Assembly (NCBI GenBank): GCA_021396245.1
Contig: WNYE01000092.1
Location: forward strand, 100,334-164,333
Origin: Sporothrix humicola
Lineage: Eukaryota; Ascomycota; Sordariomycetes; Ophiostomatales; Ophiostomataceae
Length of the DNA stretch: 64,000 nt
Direction of reading: 5' to 3'
Part shown: positions 42,929-54,814 of the stretch, piece by piece
Layout: every line of letters starts with the position of its first letter
How positions within the stretch are numbered: position 1 is the first letter of the stretch
The notes under the pieces: generated by a model
What the model was told of the DNA's origin: nothing
Databases searched by the model: none
The model's input: only the letters and a program-made list of their open reading frames with translations
Made by a program: the position numbers and the translations under genes

Positions 42929-45453
42929 CTACGATTCCGCACCAGACTCGCCACCATAGGCAATCTTGAATACCCAGGCATACTGGTCTTTTGCCAACAG
43001 CGCAGACGAGACCTTGACGGCAATACCCGTTCCTCTTTTCTCCCATTGGAGGTTCTCACCTCCTTCAACAGCCAGCAATGACACTATGTCACTCGACTGC
43101 ACTGGAACAGGTACATCCACAACAACAAATCCATCCGACCCTGGCTTCGGCGTGTTCTTCAGGAAAGTCACATAAAACGCATCGTCTGTCTGCGTGAACC
43201 GCACATCGTCCCCGACCAGCGTCTTCCACTCTGTCTGCACAAACCAGTACGTCGTGTTGAACAATGCCTCGCCATGAGATCGAATCCATTTGCCGGCTGC
43301 CCGCAAGTTGTTCGCCTCGGCGTCGACAATCGATCCATCCGCTTTGGGCCCAATGTCCAGCAACAGGTTGCCGTTCTTGGCGACAATGTCGACGAGCGAA
43401 AACACAATCGAGGCAGCGTCCATGTACGATGCAGCCGGTGTCGCCCGATTGTAGCCATAGCTGAACGGATCCATGCCGCGGTTCGACTCCCACTTGCGAC
43501 GCTGGGCGCTGCTGTACGTGGCGTACTCGGGCGTCTCAAAGTCGGCAAGCTGGGGCAGGCCGCAGCGACTGTTGACGACGGGGGTTGACGACGAAGACGT
43601 GCGGTTTTGACGTGCCCTGTTCCACCACTCGGCGACAAACACGGACGTTGCATTCGTGGCCGGCCCGCAGTCGCACCACATGATTTCCGTCCCGTACTTG
43701 TACGCCAGGGTCTCCATCTGGGGAATCTGGAGGTCGCGGACGTAATCATACTTTGCTCCAGCCTGGGTCGAAGTCGACCTGCGTCCTGTGTAGGGTTCCA
43801 CGGCGCCCGTAAAGGGATTGTGTGCCAGCTGGCCCGGCCACAAACTAAATCCATACGGCTGGAAGTCCGGGTTAAACCACTCGGGCATGGAAAAGTATGT
43901 GCCTCGTTTCATCGATGGGTGGTGCTGTTCAGCAGCGTCAAACAACTCTTTCAAAACATCCCGCTTGGGCCCGTACTTGATCGAGTTGCGGTCCGACGTG
44001 GCGCCCGTGTCAAAGAGCGCAAACCCGTCGTGGTGTTTTGAGGTGAGCACAAAGTATGTCGCACCAGCGTCGGCAAACAGGTCAACCCAACCCTTGGGGT
44101 CCCATGCGCTGGCCGTGAAATTGGCGAAACCGTCGTCATAGGCCCAGTTCTTTCCGAAGGTGCGCTGGCGGTAGCCATAGGTGTCGGCCGAATCACCGCG
44201 TTGCTGCGAGTACCACCAGAACCACTCGGCATACGTCTCGTGGTCGGGTGGGCCTCCATACCCGGGGACGGCATAGGGTCCCCAGTGGATAAAGATGCCG
44301 TACTTGGCGCCGTCGAACCATTCAGGGCTCTCGTGGCGGTCGAGGCTGGCCTGGTCGGCGGCGTCGTACGGAAGGAAGCCAAGCTTGACGGCATGGGGGT
44401 ACGGGAAGAACGTCGATGACGCAGCACTGCTGCTTCCACCGCTGTTGAGAACGACCGTTATGTTGGCATCCCGAGCTGCCTCACCATCGATGCCAACGTT
44501 GATCCGTCGTTGATCGCCCGGACAAAGTCGGCGAATCCGTCCAGGCTTGGTCGTATCAACGCCATCGCCCGTGAGAAGCACTGCTGCTGCATCTTTTCCG
44601 CTCGAAAAGCACTCTGTGCCAGCATTGTTGAGCGTCACTTCGACAATCTGGTGGCCCTTGTCGTTCCACTTTTGTGTCGGCCGTACATTCTGGACACTGA
44701 TATGGGTGGCACCATCGCTCTTGTCTGGGGCCCACAATGTGGCCGCAAAAACGTGGATACGGGCGCTTGACTGTCTCGTGTCAGGCAGTGTAATGGATAC
44801 CAAGGCTGGAGCAGATGTGTTGCCTCCCGACGCTCCTTCCAAACCGACGGTGTACTCGAATATGTGGCTCGTGTTCCTGTCGATGCCGTTGGCTGTCCAT
44901 GTGTACGGTGCAATAATGTCGCCGTGGCTCTGTGTCAGCAACGACCATGCCGGGCTCGCTCGTATTTCTACTGTCCGCTTGTGGCCGTCTTTGTATGTCA
45001 AGACCAGATTGCCGGAGACAATCTGCTGTGTCTGGTCGCTGGCAATGAGCATCGATAGAGAGAAGGGCGCAGAGGCCGTATCTGGGACTGAGATGCGCTG
45101 CCCTCCGCACACAATGTTGTCCGACTTTTTCGAACCAGAGTATCCCGGAAGAGAGTACACGATGCCCGTTGTCGGTGACGACCATGTTCCATTGGGAGCA
45201 GCTGTTGCAAAGATGCTGGCAGGGTACGCTCGGCGGCCATTGTCAAAGGATGCCTCACCCGGTCGAGTGCCGATGCCCTTGTTGTTGAAGAGGGATTGGA
45301 CGTCGAGCTGGATAGACTGCACAGTGGCGATTGTCAATATCCAAGAAGCAGTGCCCATCTTTCAAATTATCATTGTTTCCAACGTACCTCGGCGCTCACG
45401 ACGAGCAAGATGCGCAACCAAAACAAGATGACAAGACTCGTGTGCAGTCCCAT
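42929..45453 (-). CDS. Secreted alpha-L-fucosidase, GH29
   Basis: Two exons, 45453-45388 and 45316-42929, joined in phase 0 across a 71-nt intron (GTACGT to TGTGCAG), give 817 residues. I prefer this start because the 22-codon first exon encodes a strong signal peptide (MGLHTSLVILFWLRILLVVSA); the internal ATG at 45358 would start within the intron. An N-terminal beta-sandwich-like region of about 310 residues precedes the GH29 barrel: WFDGAKYGIFIHWGPYAVP, TYAEWF, FVLTSKHHDGFALFDT, RGTYFSMPEWFNP and EIMWCDCGP, where the Asp of WCD aligns with the retaining nucleophile. A C-terminal beta domain ends the protein. It should release alpha-L-fucose from glycans outside the cell. The N-terminal extension makes it much longer than animal FUCA1 (about 460 residues). 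Confidence 0.93.
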
Positions 45454-46720
45454 CTTGACATATTTTTTGTTTGTTTTATTTCTTTTGCATTTGTCCTAAG
45501 AATGAATGAATGAAAAAATATAAAAAATATGCCTACCAAAACGTCGAGTAAGAATCATCAATGAATATCAAGGCAGTAATGGAGGGGTGTTTATGGATAA
45601 ATTACACATCTTGATTAATTCAGCTTCCCCAGAGATTCTCCTCAATTGCCGAATACATTTAGATTTATACGAACAAATGAAGCCATAATATCCCCGACTA
45701 TACCGGTGTCCCGCTGACTTGATGCTGAATACATTGGTCGGGCGTCCAAAGCGCGGAGAGAGGCGATGTCTTTGTGCGGTGCGAATAGGCAGTCTTTGGC
45801 GGGATGTCAATGGGAGCTAGGCGTCGACTTACACGATTCGCAGCAGTACCACTACAGTGCCAATAGCACTTTAGGAGCATCTTAAGTGGGCAAACATATC
45901 AAATACGAGAGCGACACTTGCTTTTCGACAAGACTAACATATCTCAAGATTAACTTTAATATTTGAGATACCTTACTGGATCATTTAACGAGAGGAGAGA
46001 ACGCTTGTTTAGTATACTTTTGTACGACATGTGAAGTTGGACGAGTATGCTTGTTTCCCTCAAATTAATTTCATTTCAGTATGTCAAATGTAGAAATATA
46101 AGAAAATCCAACCAATTTTCTTTTTTAAAAAAAATATCTCCGTTTACTATGTAGTTAAATCAATTCACTAAATTTGAACAAAATATACTCGACTCTGTAG
46201 ATGTAATGAGATTTACGAATCCATCTTGAGATGTTGTTCCTGAAAAACAATGTGAGACAGCATCACGTGACGCGACTATCCAATTTCGTGCCAAGGCAGC
46301 GTCGAAATGGAATCCGGCCGCCTACGAATTGGGTGATCAGCCCCCTGTGTCTCGGGCGAGTAAGGCACAATCAGGGAGCGGCCGCATGAAGAAAGAGGGG
46401 GGCCGACCCACGTTGGCGCTATGTAATCAGCACCAATCGGCCCAGACCATCGAATGCACGCACTCTCCCCTTGACATCACCAATTGACATTTGACAACCA
46501 ACAACTAACTGCATCGCCAATCGACGACGACGACAATCCGCGCATCCTCTTTGTGCGTACTGCGATTTGTTTTTACGTTTCCTTTCTCTTCTCGCATCGC
46601 ACTGCAGCGTCGGCCCTGATTTCGATTGCTCGTCGTTTCCGCCTTTCCGCTCGATCCGACAATCTTCTCGACGACTCCTTTCTTATCTCACGGTTCTCCA
46701 ACACACCTTCCACCGCCACC
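45454..46720. other. Divergent promoter region, GH29 and Syn8
   Basis: No gene seen. AT-rich from 45470 to 46250, then a GC-rich island at 46255-46450 near the Syn8 side with a CACGTG element. Confidence 0.6.
46264..46269. promoter_or_regulatory. CACGTG element upstream of Syn8
   Basis: The flanks give ATCACGTGAC, a near-perfect palindrome matching the RTCACGTG site of Cbf1-like bHLH factors. It lies 452 bases before the Syn8 start, at the edge of a GC-rich island. Motif match only. Confidence 0.4.
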
Positions 46721-47569
46721 ATGTCGAATCCAAACTCGCTGTACCTGCTGGCCGACCACATCAAGCTGTCGCTCCTCGAACGGCAGCGGACCAAGGCGCT
46801 CGACTTGCTGCAGGACGACGGCGACGAGGCTGCCGCCGCTGCTGCGACGGAGCGCGAGGCCCAGGACGGCCACATTGCGCAGTCGCTGGAGCAGCTGGAA
46901 GAGGGCATTGCGAGCCTCAAGAGCGAGCAGGCCCGGCTCGAGGCGGCCGGCGAGGAGAACAAGGCCCTGAACATTGGCGACGCGCTGCCCGGCCTGCAAA
47001 AGAAGCTGGACGAGTTGACGGCGCAGTTTAACGGAACGGCCCCGATTGCCGGCCCGTCGTCGTCGACGCCGTCCTCGATCAAGCCGAAGAGAGGCAATGG
47101 CCAGGGCAACAAGAATGTCCGCTTCAAGGACAAGCCGCTGCCGCCGCCGGGCACGGACGGCGACGACGTCGATCTCGAGGCGCAGCGCAACAACCTGTTT
47201 AGCCGGCCGTACACGGACGAGCCGAGTGACGGAGAGGGCTCTGGAGGAGACAGATATGACGACCAGGACAATGTGCAGCTGCACCAGATGCACTCGCGGA
47301 TCATTGCGGACCAGGACGCGCAGCTGGACGCGCTGGGTGTCAGCATTGGCCGGCAGCGCGAGCTCAGCATGCAGATTGGCGACGAGCTGGACAGCCACGT
47401 GGTGATGCTCGAGGAGAGCGAGCGCCTGACGGACCAGCACCAGACGCGCATCGACCGCGCACGGCGGCAGGTCGGCAAGATTGCGCGGTCGGCGGGCGAC
47501 TGCAAGCAGATGGTGGCGATTGTGGTCCTCATCATCATCCTGATCCTGCTGATTGCTATTCTGAAATGA
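46721..47569 (+). CDS. syn8: Syntaxin-8/Syn8-like Qc-SNARE
   Basis: Single exon, 282 residues. ATG at 46721 (context gccaccATGtc). An N-terminal helical region (about 8-105) with coiled-coil character, a disordered linker with VRFKDKPLPPPG, a SNARE motif at about 187-255 (IIADQDAQLDALGVSIGRQR onwards) and a C-terminal anchor at about 264-281 (MVAIVVLIIILILLIAIL) with only Lys after it. The motif aligns well to human STX8, including LDAL..I.RQ and IG.ELD. Syn8 acts in endosomal and vacuolar membrane fusion as the Qc helix. At the position of the STX8 zero-layer Gln (ELDEQ) this protein has His226 (ELDSH). Confidence 0.9.
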   Translation: MSNPNSLYLLADHIKLSLLERQRTKALDLLQDDGDEAAAAAATEREAQDGHIAQSLEQLEEGIASLKSEQARLEAAGEENKALNIGDALPGLQKKLDELTAQFNGTAPIAGPSSSTPSSIKPKRGNGQGNKNVRFKDKPLPPPGTDGDDVDLEAQRNNLFSRPYTDEPSDGEGSGGDRYDDQDNVQLHQMHSRIIADQDAQLDALGVSIGRQRELSMQIGDELDSHVVMLEESERLTDQHQTRIDRARRQVGKIARSAGDCKQMVAIVVLIIILILLIAILK

Positions 47570-48651
47570 GAGAAGGACGCCGTGTCTTTGTTTTTTGTTG
47601 CTTCTCTTTTGCTTCCCGTCTTCCTTTGTTTGTTTCCCTACCTGTCTTCGACGTTGAGCGGTCAAGCATAGTTTCGGCGTTCTGGGTTTCGTTTCTTGGT
47701 TGTACTTGTGTCCATCCTTTTTTCTTGCGCCACTGTCTTTGTATATTGCTGGGTTATTTTATACTTTGTTTGTATACACATATTCTTTCAGTTTTAGTTT
47801 CATCTTTTTGTTTGATTTTTGTTTTTGATTTCTGCTCTGTAATAGGACACTGCCTTTACAATCACTGTCTTTGTGCACTTCTGTCATCTTTCAACTAATA
47901 AGTAAATACTCTTGCAATATTGCTCATTGTATACATACTGTACGTATGTTCTTTCCCTCCATCTCCTTCCTCCCATGCACATGTGTTTCAAACTCTATTT
48001 AAAAGACAACCCATGTGCAGCGGAATTTTTGTTGGTATTTAGGTGTAAAGGTGAGATTCAATGTGTGCACGCCCTTCCTTTTCCTTCTTTCCCCTCCGAC
48101 CTGAACCACCAATATTGTTGTGCATCTTGTGCCATGTAAACTTTTGAAAACCTCCCAAACAAGAACGACTCCACCGAGGCCATCATGGCCAAAACCCAGG
48201 GATAAATGAGAAAGCAAGATGAAGAAAGAGGAAACGTGCGTGTGTAAAAATATGGGGAATTTGAAGGGAAAAACGAAAGTCGACGAAACAACCGAAGAAG
48301 AAAAGAGCAACCCACAACGACGAAACGTGAAGAAAGTGAAGGGACAAAAAAAAAACTGCAAATCGCAAAACACCACCCATAAAAAAAGGCCATACACCAT
48401 TTGAAGGTGATGGCTTGACATAACCAGCCAGTCTACCGGCGCCGCGGAGACTAGCACAAATCCCACAAGAAGAACGCGAATGAAGGAAATGAAAAAGGAG
48501 AACAAAGCTGGAAGGAATGAATCTTTGAACGAGGTGAAAGTGTGTCGGACGAGGCCGTGAAAGGTTGATGCAAGGAACTAAGTAAAATGCGAAATGAGGG
48601 AGGAAAAAAGAAACAAAACAAATTGAGTGTGAAAAGAAAGAGCATCAACGG
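47570..48651. other. Convergent 3' flanks, no gene
   Basis: T-rich on the plus strand to about 47900 (Syn8 side) and A-rich on the plus strand from about 48200 (T-rich on the minus strand, activator side). No frame with a domain is present. Confidence 0.65.
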
Positions 48652-51340
48652 TCAGCGGATGATATCGACGTCTTTCTGGATGCCCTGCAGGTCTTCGAGA
48701 ATGTCGCTGCCACCGAGCATGCCCACGCCGCCAATAATTGGCTTGCTGTCGTCGGGCCACAGATCATAGAATTTGATGCTCTCGTCACTGGATGCCACGG
48801 CAATGCACCCCTCTTTCATGCTGGTGTCCTTGTCACCCTTCTCTGCGCCATACTTTGACCCGTAGAAACGGCCTTGAGAGCAAGAGATACCGTACAGGGC
48901 GCGATTCTCACCCTCCCATGCTACGGTAGCCACCTGCTTGCACTCGGGCCAGGAGAAGATGGCGATGCGGACGTTGTGTGCCGGATGGGCAAACCCAAAG
49001 GTTACGGCAATCTCGCGGCGGGTCGTGCTCCAAATCAGGCTGGTGACCTGTGACGACACAAAGATCGTGGCTAGTGGAGCGCCAGAGGTCGTGTGGAAGA
49101 AATGAACACAGCGGTCGTTTGAGCCGCCGCCAGTTGCAACGAGGCCTTCTTGCCAGGGACAAAACGCAATGGCCTTGACGGCTGCGCCATGTGCCCAGCG
49201 CCAGCACTCTGTGCCGCTCGTGATACGGCGCACATACGCCTCGCCTTTGGGCCGCTCCCGAACTTCGCTTCCGTTCGAAAGACGGACCGTGAGACGACTG
49301 TCGGCGGTCTCGGAGTACATTGTAGTGCGGGGCTGGCCGGAAGAAAGCCGGCCATCACCACCGGCACGGAAGGCGCGTGGAAGAACATCGTCGGCGTAAA
49401 AGAAGCAGCAGTTGTTGTCGTTTCCTCCCGTTGCAAAGGACTGCCCATCGGGTGCCCAGGCGAGGCCGCAAACCTGCTGTTCATGGATCGTCATGCGAGA
49501 GACAAGCGTGATATCGCCAGCCCATTTGTCGATTTCGACCTCGGACTTATCAGGCCACTCAATGACATAGTAATTGACGGTGCCGTTGTCAGTGCCAACA
49601 AGCAGGTCTTCGGTGCTGACCAGCACGCCTTTCTTGTTGGGGTTTCTCGACGGCCTCATGGTGCAAGTTGGCCGCCAGCTCAGGCACGAGATGGCCGACG
49701 ACTCCTGGATAACCATGCGGGCGTTGTTGGCCTCGGACATGGCCATGAGCCCAAAGGTACAGTTAGAGCGGCCAAAGGCAAGAATGCTTTTGCCTCCTTC
49801 CAGCGATGAGAAGGCCAGAGATGTCAGCCAGACGTCATTGGCGTCGGTGCCGTTCAGGAGCGAGGCGCCTGTATCCTCAGACCAGGTGTAGAGCAAGTCG
49901 CCAAGTCCGACGGCAATAATATCAGAGGTGGCCGAGTATGCAAGCAAGGAGCAGTAAAAGTCATCCCGGAACCTAGGTGCAGAAAGAATGCTGCAAGTCA
50001 AATTGTTAGTCATGGATATTAGAAACGGCAGTTGCTCCCGAATGTACACCGACTTACCGGACCGGCCGCGTTTCGCAGTGATCTTCTTTCTTGGCTTTTG
50101 CTGGCTCTATTGGTGTATTTTAGCAAGAGGCCGAAACGTCATAATTGTAATTTCTGACCATAAACTCACTCTCGTTGAGGCTGGGATTGACCCAGCCGGT
50201 GCCGTTCCAAGTGGTCTTTGGGCCCTTGCGCAAAATTGGCCGCTTTGCTGGGGACACAGGAGTGTTGTCAGATTGCAGCTTAAAGACGCCCTTATCGACA
50301 TTGCACTGTAGAATCTTTGACGCCTGATCAAATTCCATTGCGGCTGCAAGGCGGCTGGGGTGTTTGTCCAATGCTTTGAAATTGTACCGGGGGACATCAT
50401 CCACAAACGACGAGGTAAAGAACGGCGCGGAGCTGGTGCCGCTCTGCGTCAGATTCCCGTGGCCATTGTCGACAGCACCGATGGTGGGAGGGATAGTGCT
50501 AATAGACCAGACCGAGCCACGCGTCACACGGCGCTCAAACTCCATGTTAGGATCGTCGTCAATGTCACCCGCGCCCAGAGTCGTCCTAGCTCTCGTCTGG
50601 GTGGGAACCCTAGCCCGCTGCCGGTTTCTCTGACGCTCGTCTGCAAATGTGGGTGCAGGATTGGGGTGGGTCGGCGCAATCGAGAAAGCATCCTGCGAGA
50701 TCATACCACGGCGGAGAATCTTTTCGACTGACGTGAGCTCCTCGGTCGCCTTTGTCAGGCGAAACTTCTCGCCAATGGGAAAGGCGGCACACTCCGAGTC
50801 ACGAGGGTGGACAAAACGATCGGGAGCACGGAGCGAGCCAGAGCGGGTGCTCGGTGACAGGAAAGAGGCTAGGGCATCTGAACCAGGACGAGGCGTCGAT
50901 CTCGGGATGGTCTTGGAGTAGAACGACGAGGGCAGGCTTCCACGAGCTCTGTGCGGCTGACGGAAACTGAAAGTCTTGGCACTGTTGGCTCTGATGTGCC
51001 CCGGCCGGACAATGCTCGTGCCTTCCTTGAGGCTGCTTGTGGCTAAAGTGAGAAACTTCTGATGAGGTGAGAGGAACGCAGAACGCGGGCACCCATCCGC
51101 CTCAGTCGTAAACTGCTTCTCAAATGGATCTCCAGCGCTGCTATCGAGAGTGTAGGAACCACAGTAGCTGAACGTGTCGCTCGGTGTGGACGGCTTGGAA
51201 GGGCTTGCAGCTTGAGAACCGTAGCCGGAATCAACCGGCGATGGCTGGGGAGACGACGGCAGGATTCCTTGATTGTCCGGCGTCCTGGTGCGGATGGGCA
51301 GGGATGCCAGGGAGGTCGTGAAGGCGCTGGGGATATCCAT
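48652..51340 (-). CDS. AMA1: Cdc20-family APC/C activator, Ama1 type
   Basis: Three exons, 51340-50170, 50106-50058 (49 nt) and 49990-48652, joined in phases 1 and 2, give 852 residues. The joined middle exon yields ETRPVRILSAPRFRDDFYCSLLAYS, the segment that leads into the WD40 propeller in Cdc20/Cdh1. Residues 1-390 are disordered and Ser/Pro-rich with a C-box-like DRFVHPR at 174-180. Seven-bladed WD40 propeller from about 415 to the end, with FCPWQEGLVATGGGSNDRCVHFF and LIWSTTRREIAVTFG. The chain ends in the dipeptide IR that docks on APC/C. These features define an APC/C coactivator; the propeller sequence and divergent C-box fit the meiosis-specific Ama1 better than Cdc20 or Cdh1 (family knowledge, moderately sure). 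It would target proteins for ubiquitination during meiosis or sporulation. Confidence 0.9.
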
Positions 51341-52818
51341 GATGACGATATGTTGCCATATGGTCTTGTTTGGGGACGCTGACAGTGATGGACGTGTGGA
51401 TGTCGTCGATGCAGAATGGCAACAACGACAGACCTGGAACGACGAAAGAAGGAAAACGCAGAACAAACTCCCAGAAACAAACGACAGTGAGGATATCCTC
51501 AGATGAGGGAAAGAAATTCAAAAACGACGAAACCCAAGGAAAGAAACTGGCCGAGATGTGAGAAGGAAAGATGATGGAAAAGAATAATAAATGTGTGATG
51601 GCTGACGAGCCAAAGAAAAGGCAAAAAGGGAAGAAGTGAGAACGAAGAGAGAAGCAAAAAAGAATAAACCAAACAATGTAAGACGCTCAATGGATGGCCA
51701 AGGGAGCCAAATGGGAGAAAAACGTGGTAGTCGTCAAGTGCCTTGGTGGAGGCCAAGTAGTAAAATACTAAATAATAAGAGTGTTGATCGATTGGATAGT
51801 TGCCGTGTCTTTGCCAGAATTGTTGAGGACAAAGTGGTCGAGGGATTCGGCGGGCGGCCGCGTAATGATATACTTTGCGGCAGGCCGATTGATGCCCGCA
51901 AAGGCGTCCAAGACAATGGCGGATGAGGAGGAAGAGATATTAGGTGTAGGAGGGGAGGAATACTGAATAGGAGATGCAGAAAAGGGGGGAGGAGGGTGAG
52001 TTGGGAGAGAAGCGGCAAGGCAGCCAATTGTTGTGTGGTCAACAATGGTCGACAATGCAGCCTCGTGGGGAAGGAGCACCTAGTTGTTGTGAGGTGTACC
52101 TTCCGGATGTACATTTTGGAGATGTTTCGAAGTGTCGTTGATGGGAAGGTGCTCAACCGGTGAGGACGGAAGGTGCCGCCGGTCCAACAAGGCGGGCAGG
52201 GAAAGTGCGCTAGGACATTCTTGGTGTGTGACAGGATAATAATAGCCTTTTTATGCGTCAAAAATAAAGATATAAATTAGAGCAGAAATTTGATTTCAAG
52301 AGCAAAATATGCGTTGACATCCTGTCATGTCTTCGCTTTGGTGAAAACAACCAGAGGTGAAGCGGAGGGTGCAAGTCATTGTTGAGGCTGTCACCACTTG
52401 GGACAATTGAAAGAGATCCCATTGACAAAATTTGAATGGGCTCAATGCGTCGGAAGTGGAGAAGGCCATATAGAAGAAAATTAATATTTCATGAGTTGTC
52501 AAAAAGTGACGAGAAGTTGAGAACGAAGTGAAGTTAAGAAAGTTGACTTACACGCAAGGCTGCACGTGCCGCTTGCGTTGGTGTGCAGCCCCACTTTTGC
52601 TATCTGAACACCAATGACGCAACGGTTCTGCCAACGTCGCTGGAGCCGCTGAAAACGCTCCGCGCTCCGGGGCGCACCTTCCCTATTGGTGGTGGGGTCG
52701 ATCACCAGGCGCAGCCTGCTCCTTCCCTGCTCCTGATTGCAAGCTTTAAGGCAGGCGCAGACGACCACATGCAGGCGCATCGCACTTGACTTTCGACAGT
52801 ATCGACAATTCGACAACT
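51341..52818. other. Divergent promoter region, AMA1 and BET4
   Basis: No gene seen. The AMA1 side (51380-51700) is purine-rich on the plus strand, a pyrimidine-rich leader for the minus-strand gene. Short frames have no domain. Confidence 0.6.
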
Positions 52819-54286
52819 ATGGCGAGTGTATGTTCTCTCTCGGCTTTCCTCCGTCTTATCCCTTCCCTAGCTAACGTCATAGCACGGCGTACCCCGCGGC
52901 CCCCGGACACGAACGGACGAGCAGAAGCGCCTCGACTCGGAAAAGATCCAAAAGTACCACGAGCTGGAAGAGCAGATTCGGGCGAGTGTAAGTAGTATCG
53001 TGACGACCGAGAAGAAAGTATACTACTAACAGTGCAGAACTCCTACGACGAAACGGTCTTCCAGAACACGACAAAGCTCCTGCGCCTCAACCCCGAATAC
53101 TACACCGTATGGAACGTCCGCAGGCGCTGCCTAACTTCTGGGTTGCTGTCCAAACGGCCGCCTGGGTCGCGGTCCTCGGCTGCGCCTTTGAGTACATCTC
53201 CGACCGCAACCGCGACGTCATCTTCCGGCGGCTCCTCCGGCTCTGGCTCGGGCGCGACCCAGCCGGCCCTGCCATCAACGAAGACGGACTCGCAAACGCC
53301 CTTGCCTAGCGACCCCAGCGACCCCAGCGACCGAAAGGAGGAAGCAAAGGAGGGCGACGAAATGGAAGAGCAAAGGAAGAAAGATGCCGACGTGTTGGTG
53401 TCGGAACTGCACTTTACAATCCCGCTCCTGCTCGAGTTCCCCAAGTGCTACTGGATCTGGAGCTACCGCTTATGGGTGCTGGAGCAGGCCGTGGCACGAC
53501 TAGATGTGGCACGGGCGCGGCGCATCTGGGAGGACGAGCTGGCCCTCGACTCTAAGATGCTCACAAAAGACCGGCGCAATTTCCACGCATGGGGCTACCG
53601 ACGGCAGGTGATTGAGCGGCTCGAGAGCAAAGAGCTCAGTTTGGACGGCGGCATTACAACGACAAGCCTCGTCGAGCCCGAGTTTGCATACACGACGAAA
53701 ATGATTCACCAGGACCTGTCCAACTTTTCGGCGTGGCACAACCGCAGCAAACTGATTCCGCGGTTGCTGGCCGAGAGGAATGCCGACGATCTGGCAAGGA
53801 AGGCCTTCCTAGAGGAGGGTAAGCTGCCGGTGCTCCTGATTGCTGTTTCTTATGTACAACTCTTCTAACACTTTAGAACTCGGCATTATCCGCGAGGCAC
53901 TCAATGTTGGCCCAGAAGACCAATCTCTGTGGTTCTACCACCAGTTCCTGATGCTCGACCTGACCGAATACATTGGGCGGCCTACGATTGTGCCGCACCT
54001 CTCCCTTGAAGAGCGCATGACGTACATTGCGCGAGAACTCGACGACATCCGCGACCTGCTGTCCGACTACGACGACGTGAAATGGATCTACGAGGCACTC
54101 TTTGAGTACACGCTGGCCGTGGCCAAGATGGAAGAGCGGCCGCTGGCCGAGAACGAGCGGACAGACGTCGAAGAGTGGCTGGCCCAGCTGCGGAAGCTGG
54201 ACCCCAAGCGCAACGGCCGGTGGGACGACCTGGAGATGGAGCATATCCACGGCCGGCAGCCAAGGTCTGTCCAGGAGGCGATTTAG
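52819..54286 (+). CDS. BET4: Rab geranylgeranyltransferase alpha subunit (Bet4)
   Basis: Four exons: 52819-52827 (9 nt, Met-Ala-Ser), 52883-52987, 53038-53818 and 53877-54286, giving 434 residues. The tiny first exon is supported by GTATGT right after it, a GCTAACG branch site and CATAG acceptor, and by the joined product MASHGVPRGPRTRTDEQKR, since HGVPR is the usual start of this family. Five prenyltransferase-alpha repeats are visible: NPEYYTVWNVRR, FPKCYWIWSYRLW, DRRNFHAWGYRRQ, DLSNFSAWHNRSK and EDQSLWFYHQF. A disordered insert of about 75 residues, rich in Ser, Gly and Thr then Glu/Lys, splits the first two repeats. With the beta subunit Bet2 and the escort protein it adds geranylgeranyl groups to Rab GTPases, which is needed for vesicle traffic. 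Confidence 0.94.
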
Positions 54287-54814
54287 ATATTTGACGTTGT
54301 TCATATCACGAGAGTCACGATGTGCATGGAATGGCGATAACAGTACTATTGTAATTGTAACTACACGAATAGAATGCATGACGCAAACACGTTCAAATCA
54401 AGTCAAGACACTTTGCAAAGACAACGTTGAGCAATAAAACATAATCATTTCAACAAACCAGAGGACCCTTTGGGTTGCCCTTTCCCTCCCCTCCTGTGTA
54501 TGTCTGTTCCCAGTCATTACATATTAAGTAAAGATGAAAAGAAGAGCCAATAAAAACACATGCACTCCAAGCAAACAGAAACAAAACAAGAACAAATGAA
54601 ACAAAAAGAATACAGAACCCCTTTTTGGTGGTATAATGGTAACAACATGCCCGTCGACCGTTGACCTCTCATCTTCCGTTTCCGCCTCTCATCTTCCGTT
54701 TCCGGCCAATTTCCAGCCATCTGCCGTAAAACACCAATGATAAACTCGTCGCAAAACATGAATGCACACGTCGTAGAGAAAGATGAATCAGTGCCTCTTG
54801 TACTGACAGTATCC
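54287..54814. other. Convergent 3' flanks, no gene
   Basis: 3' ends of BET4 and of the KH-protein gene. It holds an exact tandem 20-bp duplication at 54665-54704, listed separately. Confidence 0.65.
54665..54704. repeat. Perfect tandem 20-bp duplication
   Basis: cctctcatcttccgtttccg occurs twice with no gap. It lies about 110-150 bases past the KH-protein stop, so probably in its 3' untranslated region (minus strand). Confidence 0.85.

Noticed and set aside
50107..50169. Mer1-type intronic enhancer in the Ama1 gene intron
   Set aside because: Only a partial resemblance (ATACACCA) to AYACCCUY; not a match.
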